DNA from: Cellvibrionaceae bacterium
Lineage (GTDB): Bacteria; Pseudomonadota; Gammaproteobacteria; Pseudomonadales; Cellvibrionaceae
Reading direction: 5' to 3'
Assembly: GCA_027012915.1 (NCBI GenBank)
Contig: JALUYN010000590.1
Coordinates: 1 to 6,641, forward strand
Length of the DNA stretch: 6,641 nt
In this document: in pieces, positions 1 to 5,377 of the stretch
How positions within the stretch are numbered: position 1 is the first letter of the stretch
How the letters are laid out: each line of letters opens with the position of its first letter
The notes under the pieces: generated by a model
The model's input: the letters and a program-made list of their open reading frames with translations, nothing else
What the model was told of the DNA's origin: nothing
Databases searched by the model: none
Program-made: the position numbers and the translations under genes

Positions 1-693
1 AATCAGCAGGACCTGGCGCGGTTTATGGAAGCCCGCAAGCAGAACCCCAAATTGGTGGGCGCGATGATCGGCACCGAAGGTTCCCACGCGTTGGATGGTA
101 ATCTCGACAACGTGCAACGCCTGTTCGATGCGGGTTTTCGCATGATGAGCCTGCAGCATTTCTTTGACAACAAATTGGGCGGTTCACTGCACGGTGAAAG
201 CGGTGCCGGACTGACCGAGTTTGGTCGCCAGGCTATCGACCGCATGAATCAACTGGGCATCATGATCGACCTGTCACATTCCGCGCCGCAAGTGGTTGAG
301 GATGTGCTGGCCTATACCGATCAGCCGCTAATTGTCAGCCACACTGGCGTTCACGGTCACTGCCCCAGCGCTCGCAATATCAGCGACTCGCTGATGCAGC
401 AGATTGCAGCGAAGGGCGGCATTATAGGCATCGGTTACTGGGATGGTGCAGTGTGTGAAATCTCTCCTGACAATGTGGTGAAGGCGTTGCGCTACGCCAT
501 CGACTTGCTGGGGGAGGATCACGTTGCACTGGGTTCAGATTTTGACGGTTCCGTTACTACCGCAATGGACACTTCAGAGTTGGCGGTATTAACCGATGGC
601 ATGCTCAAGGCGGGTTTCACCGAGACGGAAATTCGCAAAGTGATGGGCGAGAATACCTTGCGCTTTTTGCAGCAACAGTTGCCACAACAATAG
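1..693 (+). CDS. Membrane dipeptidase (peptidase M19), 3' part; 5' end outside window
   Basis: The frame is open from base 1, so this is the C-terminal 230 residues of a longer protein; the ATG at 25 is internal. Family M19 enzymes are zinc dipeptidases that cleave dipeptides, including ones with a C-terminal D-residue. Counting from the first codon in the window, visible motifs are EGSHAL (bridging zinc ligand E26), LQH (H53), DLSH (H93), VSHTG (H114), ARNISD (R125), ALGSDFDG (D180) and GENTLRFL near the end. The E-H, H-H and H-R spacings (27, 21, 11) equal those recalled for human renal dipeptidase E125/H152/H198/H219/R230, so the active site looks intact. The N-terminal HxD zinc ligands must lie upstream of the window. 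No link to the iron locus is evident. The gene converges on the leftward gene at 696 with a 2-base gap and no terminator hairpin between them. Family assignment is very secure; substrate is unknown. Confidence 0.95.
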   Translation, partial: NQQDLARFMEARKQNPKLVGAMIGTEGSHALDGNLDNVQRLFDAGFRMMSLQHFFDNKLGGSLHGESGAGLTEFGRQAIDRMNQLGIMIDLSHSAPQVVEDVLAYTDQPLIVSHTGVHGHCPSARNISDSLMQQIAAKGGIIGIGYWDGAVCEISPDNVVKALRYAIDLLGEDHVALGSDFDGSVTTAMDTSELAVLTDGMLKAGFTETEIRKVMGENTLRFLQQQLPQQ

Positions 694-695
694 CC

Positions 696-1208
696 TTACG
701 TAGTTCTAAGCCAGCTTCGAAACCGTGGGTTTGAATCTTTAAGGTCCAGATAAAGCCATACCATGCGATCCACAAACCAGGCTTTGAAAACCATGATCCA
801 GAGGTTGCCCAGAATCAGTAGCCTCAGATCAAAATGGTAGATGCCATAGATCAACACAGGTAACCCGAGAGCGGTTAGTAAGGCCAGTGTTCTAGCCGCC
901 CTCAAATGATGGGCCGGAATTTCAATGCTCTTGCGCTGTAAATAAATTCGCTCACCAAAAGTACCCATAGAAGCCCAACTATGGGTATTGCGTGGAATCG
1001 GAAAAGCGCGTGGATTGAGCCAGATCCAAAGCAGCGATAACAGAATCGGAGCTGTCGCGTAGATGCCGATCCATTCCCGCGACCAAAACGCCAGGGATAG
1101 CAGTGGCAAAATGGTAAATCGTGTATAAACACTCCAAGGATTGGCGTGGCGTTGCCAAGTGCTGTCGTCCATCGACATGGCGTGTTCGGTGAGTTTGATG
1201 ATGTCCAT
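696..1208 (-). CDS. DUF6653-like four-helix inner-membrane protein
   Basis: A 170-residue protein of unknown function. Hydrophobic segments near residues 31-45, 47-64, 107-122 and 128-145 suggest four membrane helices. Conserved-looking stretches are HANPWSVYTRF (21-31), WIWLNPRAFP (61-70), SWASMGTFGERIYL (77-90), IPAHH (97-101) and the aromatic end VDRMVWLYLDL (146-156). From memory this pattern fits the DUF6653 family; no search was run. The frame stays open upstream to 1322, but that extension (low-complexity Ala/Val/Gly) lies over the Gly-rich tail of the preceding gene in another frame, so the ATG at 1206-1208 was chosen. It sits 22 bases after the preceding stop. It has no clear Shine-Dalgarno, so translation may depend on coupling; ATGs at codons 11 and 13 are alternatives. 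Third gene of a leftward set with the genes at 1231 and 1534. Confidence 0.8.
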   Translation of the reverse strand: MDIIKLTEHAMSMDDSTWQRHANPWSVYTRFTILPLLSLAFWSREWIGIYATAPILLSLLWIWLNPRAFPIPRNTHSWASMGTFGERIYLQRKSIEIPAHHLRAARTLALLTALGLPVLIYGIYHFDLRLLILGNLWIMVFKAWFVDRMVWLYLDLKDSNPRFRSWLRTT

Positions 1209-1230
1209 ACCAGTTGCAAACTGAAAGCTG

Positions 1231-1473
1231 TTAACAGCCTCCGCCGTCACCCCCGCAACCGCCTCCGTCAGAACCATCAAAGAACCCGCCGCTGCCATCA
1301 CTGCCGCCAGAGCTTCCACCATGGGTATGAACAGCCAGCTTCAATGCGATGGATATCAGTAGGCCAACAATTAACAAAGGCAGTAAACCACTCTGCAATA
1401 TCGACTCTGAGCCGAGATCGGTGTAATGCCAGGCGAGTAACAGACCTGCGATATGAATTAGCCAGAAGATCAT
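1231..1473 (-). CDS. Small membrane protein with Gly/Asp/Cys-rich tail (hypothetical)
   Basis: An 80-residue protein that I do not recognise as a named family. It starts at ATG 1471-1473 behind a strong ribosome-binding site (AAAGGAGAAGCTT just before the ATG), which argues for real expression. Hydrophobic segments at about 2-16 and 28-47 suggest two short membrane helices. They are followed by HTH (49-51) and a tail from 52 to 80 made almost only of Gly, Ser and Asp, with two Phe and Cys at 73 and 80. The end reads GGGCGGDGGGC. Similar Gly-Cys tails occur on uncharacterised bacterial membrane proteins; the tail may be a flexible, metal-binding or modified segment, but that is speculation. 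It lies between the PH-domain gene (60-base gap) and the DUF6653-like gene (22-base gap). An overlapping frame (1298-1537) is judged a shadow. Confidence 0.75.
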   Translation of the reverse strand: MIFWLIHIAGLLLAWHYTDLGSESILQSGLLPLLIVGLLISIALKLAVHTHGGSSGGSDGSGGFFDGSDGGGCGGDGGGC

Positions 1474-1493
1474 AAGCTTCTCCTTTAGACTTT

Positions 1494-1522
1494 ATTCTCG
1501 TATCAGGACTGTTATGTTGCAA
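1494..1522 (-). promoter_or_regulatory. Possible weak sigma70 promoter before the Gly-rich protein gene
   Basis: On the minus strand a TTGCAA hexamer (1517-1522) is followed after 17 bases by GAGAAT (1494-1499), or after 18 bases by AGAATA. The -10 match is poor, and the three small genes may instead be one transcript from upstream. Listed as a possibility only. Confidence 0.25.
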
Positions 1523-1533
1523 CCGCTGTTCTA

Positions 1534-1935
1534 TCAAACGTCAGTTGCTTCAAGCACTTCTCGAAAAGCGTTTTTGTTTTTAGGGGATACCATGATGTGT
1601 TTGTGATTGCCGTAGCAAATCAGTAGTCGATCGAGAGATAGCGCCGGACTTGAAAGTGGGTTGCGGGTTTCCGACACGGATTGGATTTCGTCAATGGCGA
1701 TAGACCAGGAAAAAGGGCCGGAAGTTACCCTCAGTTGTCCACGTGCAATGTGATAGTGCGTGCTCAAAAGTATCCATAGGGGAAGTAAGGTGCCGGAAAG
1801 TAATACCAATAAACCCAACAAAATATTAATCGTTCCGCCTTGATGGCCGACAAGCCAGGCAGCACCGAGACAAAGCAGCGAACTCAGTACGATAATGGTG
1901 CCGAGCCAGATATCTATTTTCGATGCAAATCTCAC
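1534..1935 (-). CDS. Two-helix membrane protein with bPH_6/DUF1200-like PH domain
   Basis: 133 residues. Two membrane helices at about 9-29 and 35-57 are followed by a soluble beta-rich domain. That domain carries STHYHI (58-63), a short strand and turn (GQLRVTSGPF), the helix-like IAIDEIQSV and the signature TRNPLSSPALSLDRLLICYG (90-109), then MVSPKNKNAF (115-124). This order matches bacterial PH-like proteins of the bPH_6 (DUF1200, YyaB-like) family; their molecular role is unknown. Start choice: the frame is open to a TTG at 1962 (142 residues), but GTG at 1933-1935 has GAGAGG six bases upstream, whereas the TTG lies beside an A/T run without a Shine-Dalgarno. It is the first of three leftward genes. 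Only 38 bases separate its GTG from the terminator hairpin at 1974-2011, so its promoter must be cramped, or the gene is reached by read-through. Confidence 0.85.
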   Translation of the reverse strand: MRFASKIDIWLGTIIVLSSLLCLGAAWLVGHQGGTINILLGLLVLLSGTLLPLWILLSTHYHIARGQLRVTSGPFSWSIAIDEIQSVSETRNPLSSPALSLDRLLICYGNHKHIMVSPKNKNAFREVLEATDV

Positions 1936-1973
1936 GATGAACCTCTCAGTATTCTGTTTCAAAAAAACAAACT

Positions 1974-2011
1974 AAAAAGGCCAGATCCCATTCGCGAGAT
2001 CTGGCCTTTTT
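1974..2011 (-). terminator. Symmetrical Rho-independent terminator after the receptor gene
   Basis: A perfect 14-bp inverted repeat: AAAAAGGCCAGATC at 1974-1987 and GATCTGGCCTTTTT at 1998-2011, with a 10-base loop. Because the arms end in A5 and T5 it can work in both directions. It starts 19 bases past the receptor stop codon (2031-2033), so its main job is to end the receptor mRNA. Confidence 0.93.
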
Positions 2012-2030
2012 GCACGCTATCTACTCAGAG

Positions 2031-4217
2031 TTAGAAAGAGTAGGTGGCGCTCAGTGCAAAGTTGCGCCCCGGCTGAGTGTAGCGATCCAAGTCAGTGGTA
2101 TCGCCCAGCTTGCGAATATCATCCCAAACGCGGTACTTCTTGTCGGTGATGTTATTAATGTTGGCGCGGATGGTCAGCTGCGGCGTTACATTGTAGTAGG
2201 CGCTCATATCCAGCAGGCCATAACCTTTACTGGCAGCACCGGTATCGCTGCTGATGTCCTTTTGTTTCTTGCCGTCAACCAAAGTCCAGGTCAGGTTGGA
2301 ACCCCAGAGGTCGGAAGGTGCATCGTAAGCCAGGCCGATAACACCGTTCAGTGGTGAAACGCTGTCCAAAGGCTCGTCGTCGGATTTGTTTTCTCCGTCA
2401 GCATAGGCCAAAGCCACTTGCAGAGAGGTTCCTTCCGGGGCACCAACGGTAGAGTCCAGCCATACCGAAGCTCGGGCTTCGATACCTTTGATGACAACAT
2501 CACCTACGTTTTCATTGGTGGAAACGGAATCGTAGGCGGTGCCGTCGTATTCGGTGCCAACTACCCGTGAGTCGATAAAGTCGGTGTAGTCGTTGTAAAA
2601 GCCCACCAGTTCAAAGTTACCCTTGTCATTTTTGAAGCGTACGCCCACTTCGTAAGAGTCACTTTTCTCGGGTTTCAAGCCAGGATTTGGCAAGGTCAGG
2701 TACTGCATGCCTGGCCCGTAGTTGCGGTAGGACGCGGCGTACAAGTGCAGCAAGTCTGGGGATTTGAATCCCTGGCTGTACTGTGCAAAACCCGACCACT
2801 CTTCAGTGAACTTGTAGACCGCGCCCAGACGCACAGTCACCTTATCGCTATCGTGATCGGAAAAATCTTCCACGTTGATCTGAGCAGGAGGAGCAAAGTC
2901 AGCATCAACTTTGGTCTCTGCTTCAAAGCTGTCATAACGAATGCCCGGTGTTACTACCAGTTTGCCGTCCATCAAGCTGATTTGATCTTGCAGGTATACG
3001 GCGTAGTCGGTGCCATCAATCAGTGGGTAGCCACGGTCGAAGGTGTTTCCGGCTGGGTTGTTTGGATAGATGGTGTCTTGCGTGTTGGTCAGCTCAATGT
3101 CTTTGTACTCAAAACCATAGGTAATTGTGTGGTTGTCGAGCGCTTTGTTGAATTGGCCAGACAGGCGTTTCAGTTCTTCCTGGTTGGTGTAGTCCTTGGT
3201 TCTCAGGCTGCCAAATACAACACTGGTGGTTTCCTGATCCTGCTCACTGTCCTGCCAATCCAGTTGGATTTTTGAGGTGTCAAACAGAGCAGTGTCCGCC
3301 TGCCATTCGTGAGTCAGAGACACGCGTTTGCGAGTAGTTGTGTCATCGCCGTGGTAGAACTGCGAGTAGTAAGCACCGCCGAAGGAAGCCAGTTTGCGAG
3401 GCATGTCGGTAAAGGTGTCGTTCTTGTAATCTTCAACAGTAAGGCCAATACGCTGTGTGTCGGTCAGCTGATACTGAAGTTTCAGAAGCAGATTCTTGCT
3501 GTCGACATCCACTTCGTCTTTTTCCAATTCGAGATCGTCGTGGGCTTCGGCTTCTTTGGCGTCACGGTTGGTGTAGGTCAACAGCGATTCCAGTCTCCCG
3601 GTGCGGTTGGCCAATGTCAGAGTCTGGGTAAAGTTGTCGTCCAGATCATTGGCGTAAATTTTGATACTACCGGTGGTGTCGTTGCCTTCTTGCTTCAGGT
3701 AATCCGATGGATCTTTGGTGGTGTAGGCAACCAGACCACCCAAGGCGTCACTGCCGTATAGGGAGGATGCAGGACCTTTAATGATCTCAACGCGCTTGAG
3801 GCTGTCCATGTCCACATAGTTACGGGTGTTGCGCTGGAAGAACTGGCCGGAAGGTGCAAAGGCTTTGGGCTGATCTACGCCGTCCACCACGATTTTTACT
3901 CGGTTGTCTTCCATACCGCGAATATTGAAACCCTGGTTGCCGAAGCGCTCACGGTCACTACCGGCCTCGTTACCGACGCTCACGCCTGGTTCGTAGCGAA
4001 CCAGATCACGAATATTCGTGGTGGCGTTTTTTTCGATGGTTTCTGCATCAATAACGGTAACGGTGTTGGCAACATCCTCGACCTTCTGTTCAGTCAGGGT
4101 GGCGGCAACAGTTACTTTGTCCAGGGTAAATACTTTCTTGGCGGTACTGTCGGCGTGTGCCAGTCCAGCGGTCATCGCCAGGCTGATCGCCAATGGCAAG
4201 GGCTTAATGTAGTTCAT
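2031..4217 (-). CDS. TonB-dependent outer-membrane receptor, hemoglobin/heme-receptor-like
   Basis: A complete 728-residue receptor predicted to carry an iron source, probably heme or a heme protein, across the outer membrane using TonB energy. A signal peptide covers 1-22 (cleavage after AHA). A TonB-box-like stretch LDKVTVAA is at 32-39. The plug spans about 45-165 (FNIRGMEDNRVKIVVDGV at 97-114, VEIIKGPASSLYGSDALGG at 143-161). The rest is a beta-barrel ending in ALSATYSF with C-terminal Phe. FKSP (484-487) and NPGLKPE (511-517) sit where heme receptors have FRAP and NPNL boxes, with one His (H491) between. The long arrangement and plug sequence resemble the hemoglobin/transferrin/lactoferrin receptor family (TIGR01786 type; not searched). 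Unusually, the plug has no His. The ATG at 4215-4217 has only a weak upstream AAGAGTGA. It is divergent from tonB-exbBD, controlled by a Fur-box promoter at 4276-4304 and ended by the terminator at 1974-2011. Receptor class is certain; ligand is inferred. Confidence 0.95.
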   Translation of the reverse strand: MNYIKPLPLAISLAMTAGLAHADSTAKKVFTLDKVTVAATLTEQKVEDVANTVTVIDAETIEKNATTNIRDLVRYEPGVSVGNEAGSDRERFGNQGFNIRGMEDNRVKIVVDGVDQPKAFAPSGQFFQRNTRNYVDMDSLKRVEIIKGPASSLYGSDALGGLVAYTTKDPSDYLKQEGNDTTGSIKIYANDLDDNFTQTLTLANRTGRLESLLTYTNRDAKEAEAHDDLELEKDEVDVDSKNLLLKLQYQLTDTQRIGLTVEDYKNDTFTDMPRKLASFGGAYYSQFYHGDDTTTRKRVSLTHEWQADTALFDTSKIQLDWQDSEQDQETTSVVFGSLRTKDYTNQEELKRLSGQFNKALDNHTITYGFEYKDIELTNTQDTIYPNNPAGNTFDRGYPLIDGTDYAVYLQDQISLMDGKLVVTPGIRYDSFEAETKVDADFAPPAQINVEDFSDHDSDKVTVRLGAVYKFTEEWSGFAQYSQGFKSPDLLHLYAASYRNYGPGMQYLTLPNPGLKPEKSDSYEVGVRFKNDKGNFELVGFYNDYTDFIDSRVVGTEYDGTAYDSVSTNENVGDVVIKGIEARASVWLDSTVGAPEGTSLQVALAYADGENKSDDEPLDSVSPLNGVIGLAYDAPSDLWGSNLTWTLVDGKKQKDISSDTGAASKGYGLLDMSAYYNVTPQLTIRANINNITDKKYRVWDDIRKLGDTTDLDRYTQPGRNFALSATYSF

Positions 4218-4275
4218 GGCTGTTCATTCACTCTTTATGGTCAAAAAATAACCGGTTGTTGTACTGGGGTGAAGG

Positions 4276-4304
4276 ATATTAATGAGAATCATTACCATAT
4301 GCAA
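4276..4304 (-). promoter_or_regulatory. Receptor promoter
   Basis: On the minus strand: -35 TTGCAT (4299-4304), a 17-base spacer and -10 TAATAT (4276-4281). Both hexamers are close to sigma70 consensus. Transcription should begin near 4268-4270, giving a leader of about 50 bases before the receptor ATG. The Fur box fills the spacer. Confidence 0.8.
4283..4297. promoter_or_regulatory. Fur box 1 (receptor promoter)
   Basis: TGAGAATCATTACCA matches the 7-1-7 Fur consensus TGATAATNATTATCA at 12 of the 14 defined positions. It lies wholly between the -35 and -10 hexamers of the leftward receptor promoter, so iron-loaded Fur bound here would block RNA polymerase. This predicts iron-repressed receptor expression. 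Confidence 0.87.
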
Positions 4305-4357
4305 ATTATTTTCAATGAAGAGTAATGATCAGATTAAAGGGCGGGAAATCACAGGCG

Positions 4358-4387
4358 AAAAAAAGCCAGGCCTGAGTGGGGCCTGGC
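4358..4387 (-). terminator. Strong leftward Rho-independent terminator with no gene before it
   Basis: Read on the minus strand: GCCAGGCC, loop CCACTCA, GGCCTGGC, then seven T. The stem is 8 bp with seven G-C pairs (plus-strand arms 4365-4372 and 4380-4387; T run at 4358-4364). On the plus strand the stem is followed by ATAAGG, not T, so it works leftward only. It stands upstream of the receptor promoter with no minus-strand gene between it and the tonB gene, so it must end a non-coding transcript or act as an attenuator. Confidence 0.87.
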
Positions 4388-4481
4388 ATAAGGTGGGCTA
4401 TCAGAGGACTGATTCTGTTGGCCTGGATGGCGCGTAGTGGGAGAGTTGTTGTCCCCGCTGCTGCGCTTGTCTCGAGCCGAT
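4358..4481 (-). ncRNA. Candidate Fur-repressed small RNA (about 124 nt)
   Basis: A well-formed leftward promoter (4488-4516) predicts a start near 4480-4482, and a strong intrinsic terminator ends at 4358. Together they frame about 124 nt containing no credible gene. A Fur box sits inside the promoter, as expected for an RNA made in iron starvation, the way RyhB and PrrF are in other gammaproteobacteria; no primary-sequence kinship to those is claimed. The RNA would have a small hairpin (4400-4413, 5-bp stem, loop UCCU) and the GC-rich terminator stem. It also has an A/C-rich stretch (complement of 4434-4452) including CUCUCCC, which could pair with Shine-Dalgarno sequences. Alternatives are an attenuated long leader of the receptor gene, or a transcript read through into it. 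Ends are predicted from promoter and terminator only. Confidence 0.6.
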
Positions 4482-4487
4482 GAACAG

Positions 4488-4516
4488 AATGTAATGATAA
4501 ACATTCTCATTTGCAA
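4488..4516 (-). promoter_or_regulatory. Second leftward sigma70 promoter (candidate sRNA)
   Basis: Minus strand: -35 TTGCAA (4511-4516), 17-base spacer, -10 TACATT (4488-4493), with a Fur box in the spacer. This is the same layout as the receptor promoter about 210 bases away. The terminator at 4358-4387 lies between this promoter and the receptor gene. Confidence 0.7.
4495..4509. promoter_or_regulatory. Fur box 2 (candidate sRNA promoter)
   Basis: TGATAAACATTCTCA matches the 7-1-7 Fur consensus TGATAATNATTATCA at 12 of the 14 defined positions and lies between the promoter hexamers at 4511-4516 and 4488-4493. It could in principle also influence rightward transcription toward tonB, whose start codon is about 165 bases away. 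Confidence 0.82.
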
Positions 4517-4598
4517 CAACTATTTTTCATCTTTTTTCAAATTATCGGTTTCTGGCGCTTTTTTTGTTTTTATATGAAGTTTCCTCTATTTGTGTAAA

Positions 4599-4617
4599 TG
4601 TAATGATAATGGTTCGT
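4599..4617. promoter_or_regulatory. Fur box 3, degenerate right half (tonB promoter region)
   Basis: TAATGATAAT (4601-4610) is a perfect stretch of the classical 19-base Fur box, but the right part GGTTCGT is poor; overall about 12 of 19 positions match. Its place 60-75 bases before the tonB ATG fits control of the tonB-exbB-exbD operon. The GATAAT at 4605-4610 may itself be a -10 element; no good -35 at 17 bases is visible, so the promoter hexamers are left unassigned. Confidence 0.6.
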
Positions 4618-4675
4618 ATTTACAGTATCGGTTAAGGCGGGTAGAATCCGGTCCTTGAATTTGGGGGAAGAATCG

Positions 4676-5335
4676 ATGATGTGGCGGTGTTTGGCGCTTT
4701 TGGTGTCCCTGGGAGCCCATTATGCGTGGCTTTCCTATAGCGATACCGTCCAGTTGCCGCAGCTCAGTGGCGGCAGCCAGCAATTACCTGTGGCTATGTC
4801 CATATCTATGGTGACGGTTAAGCCCGCGCCGACACCAGCACCAAAGAAGCCGCCAGCCGAGCCGGTAACAGATGTTGTTGAGAAGCCGGTGATTAAAGAC
4901 ACAGCCAAAAAGCCGGTGCCGGTCAAGCAAGAGTTGATTGAGCCCGAGCCTGCGGAAGTAGTTGAGGAGGCTTTTGAAGAGCCCATTGTGGATGCGGTGG
5001 CCGAAGCGACCTCTATCGAGGCCAGCGACAATCCGCCAGGGCTGGAATCTTTGCCGGTGATTAATGACGCCGCATTTCGCAGTCGCCCCACGCCCCCGGT
5101 ATATCCAAAGCTGGCGTTGCGAAAGCGCCAGCAGGGAGAAGCTCTGGTGCAGGCGCTGGTTGATCCCGAGGGCGCAACACTGGAGGTAAAGCTGGTGCGC
5201 TCCAGTGGCTTTGCATTACTCGACAAATCTGCATTGAAGGCAGTACAGGGGTGGCAGTTTGAGGCGGCTCGCATCGACGGAGCAGCTATATCGGCCTGGG
5301 TAGAAGTGCCTGTGGCTTTCACCATTAACAGATAG
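4676..5335 (+). CDS. tonB: TonB-family energy transducer protein
   Basis: A 219-residue protein anchored in the inner membrane that spans the periplasm and passes proton-motive energy from ExbB/ExbD to the outer-membrane receptor. The N-terminal helix (about 3-20) contains the SxxxH motif (S11, H15) typical of TonB helices. It is followed by a Pro/Lys/Glu-rich spacer (about 48-105, e.g. KPAPTPAPKKPP and IEPEPAE) and a C-terminal TonB domain (about 136-217, PPVYPKLALRKRQQGEA, then GWQFEAARIDG). The ATG at 4676 was chosen because GGGGGAAG ends five bases upstream; a second ATG follows at once at 4679. An upstream TTG (4655) would swallow this ribosome-binding site and is rejected. It is first in an operon with exbB (42-base gap) and exbD, divergent from the receptor it probably serves. 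A Fur-box-like site lies 60-75 bases upstream. It may be one of several TonB copies in the genome. Confidence 0.93.
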   Translation: MMWRCLALLVSLGAHYAWLSYSDTVQLPQLSGGSQQLPVAMSISMVTVKPAPTPAPKKPPAEPVTDVVEKPVIKDTAKKPVPVKQELIEPEPAEVVEEAFEEPIVDAVAEATSIEASDNPPGLESLPVINDAAFRSRPTPPVYPKLALRKRQQGEALVQALVDPEGATLEVKLVRSSGFALLDKSALKAVQGWQFEAARIDGAAISAWVEVPVAFTINR

Positions 5336-5377
5336 GTTGGCTGTAATTGCGCTAAGCCCGGCCTGCGAGGAGAACCT

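Larger units (their letters stand above)
4218..4675. other. Divergent regulatory region between receptor and tonB operon
   Basis: 458 bases with no convincing protein-coding gene. From left to right it holds the receptor leader (about 50 bases), a leftward promoter with Fur box (4276-4304), a leftward terminator hairpin (4358-4387), a gene-free stretch that is probably a small RNA, a second leftward promoter with Fur box (4488-4516), an A/T-rich stretch (about 4520-4600), a third Fur-box-like site (4599-4617) and the tonB leader and ribosome-binding site. The small open frame crossing 4586-4783 on the minus strand mostly overlaps tonB and is not believed. Confidence 0.9.

Noticed and set aside
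1209..1322. N-terminal extension of the DUF6653-like protein up to the ATG at 1322
   Set aside because: The extra 38 residues are low-complexity Ala/Val/Gly produced by reading the Gly-rich tail codons of the neighbouring gene in another frame; the family-like sequence starts after the ATG at 1208.
1298..1537. 79-codon minus-strand frame overlapping the Gly-rich protein gene
   Set aside because: It overlaps most of the gene at 1231-1473, which has a strong ribosome-binding site and a clear membrane-protein pattern; this frame has neither.
1936..1962. TTG start for the bPH-domain protein
   Set aside because: GTG at 1935 has GAGAGG at good spacing; the TTG has only an A/T run before it.
2745..3761. 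Two long plus-strand frames (2745-3275 and 3309-3761) opposite the receptor gene
   Set aside because: Both lie fully antisense to a complete, well-conserved receptor and encode no recognisable domain.
4321..4389. Short minus-strand frame (about 25 codons) starting at the ATG near 4389 and crossing the terminator
   Set aside because: It would have to be translated through the terminator hairpin, and no ribosome-binding site precedes it.
4471..4476. CTCGAG palindrome inside the candidate sRNA region
   Set aside because: A six-base palindrome is expected by chance; no larger symmetry surrounds it.
4655..4675. TTG start for tonB
   Set aside because: It would place the GGGGGAAG ribosome-binding site inside the gene; ATG 4676 fits spacing and the TonB helix.
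4586..4783. Minus-strand 65-codon frame at the tonB start
   Set aside because: It mostly overlaps tonB, has no recognisable features, and would cross Fur box 3.
4735..5325. 196-codon minus-strand frame opposite tonB
   Set aside because: Ser/Thr/Ala-rich antisense shadow of the Pro-rich tonB gene with no domain pattern.
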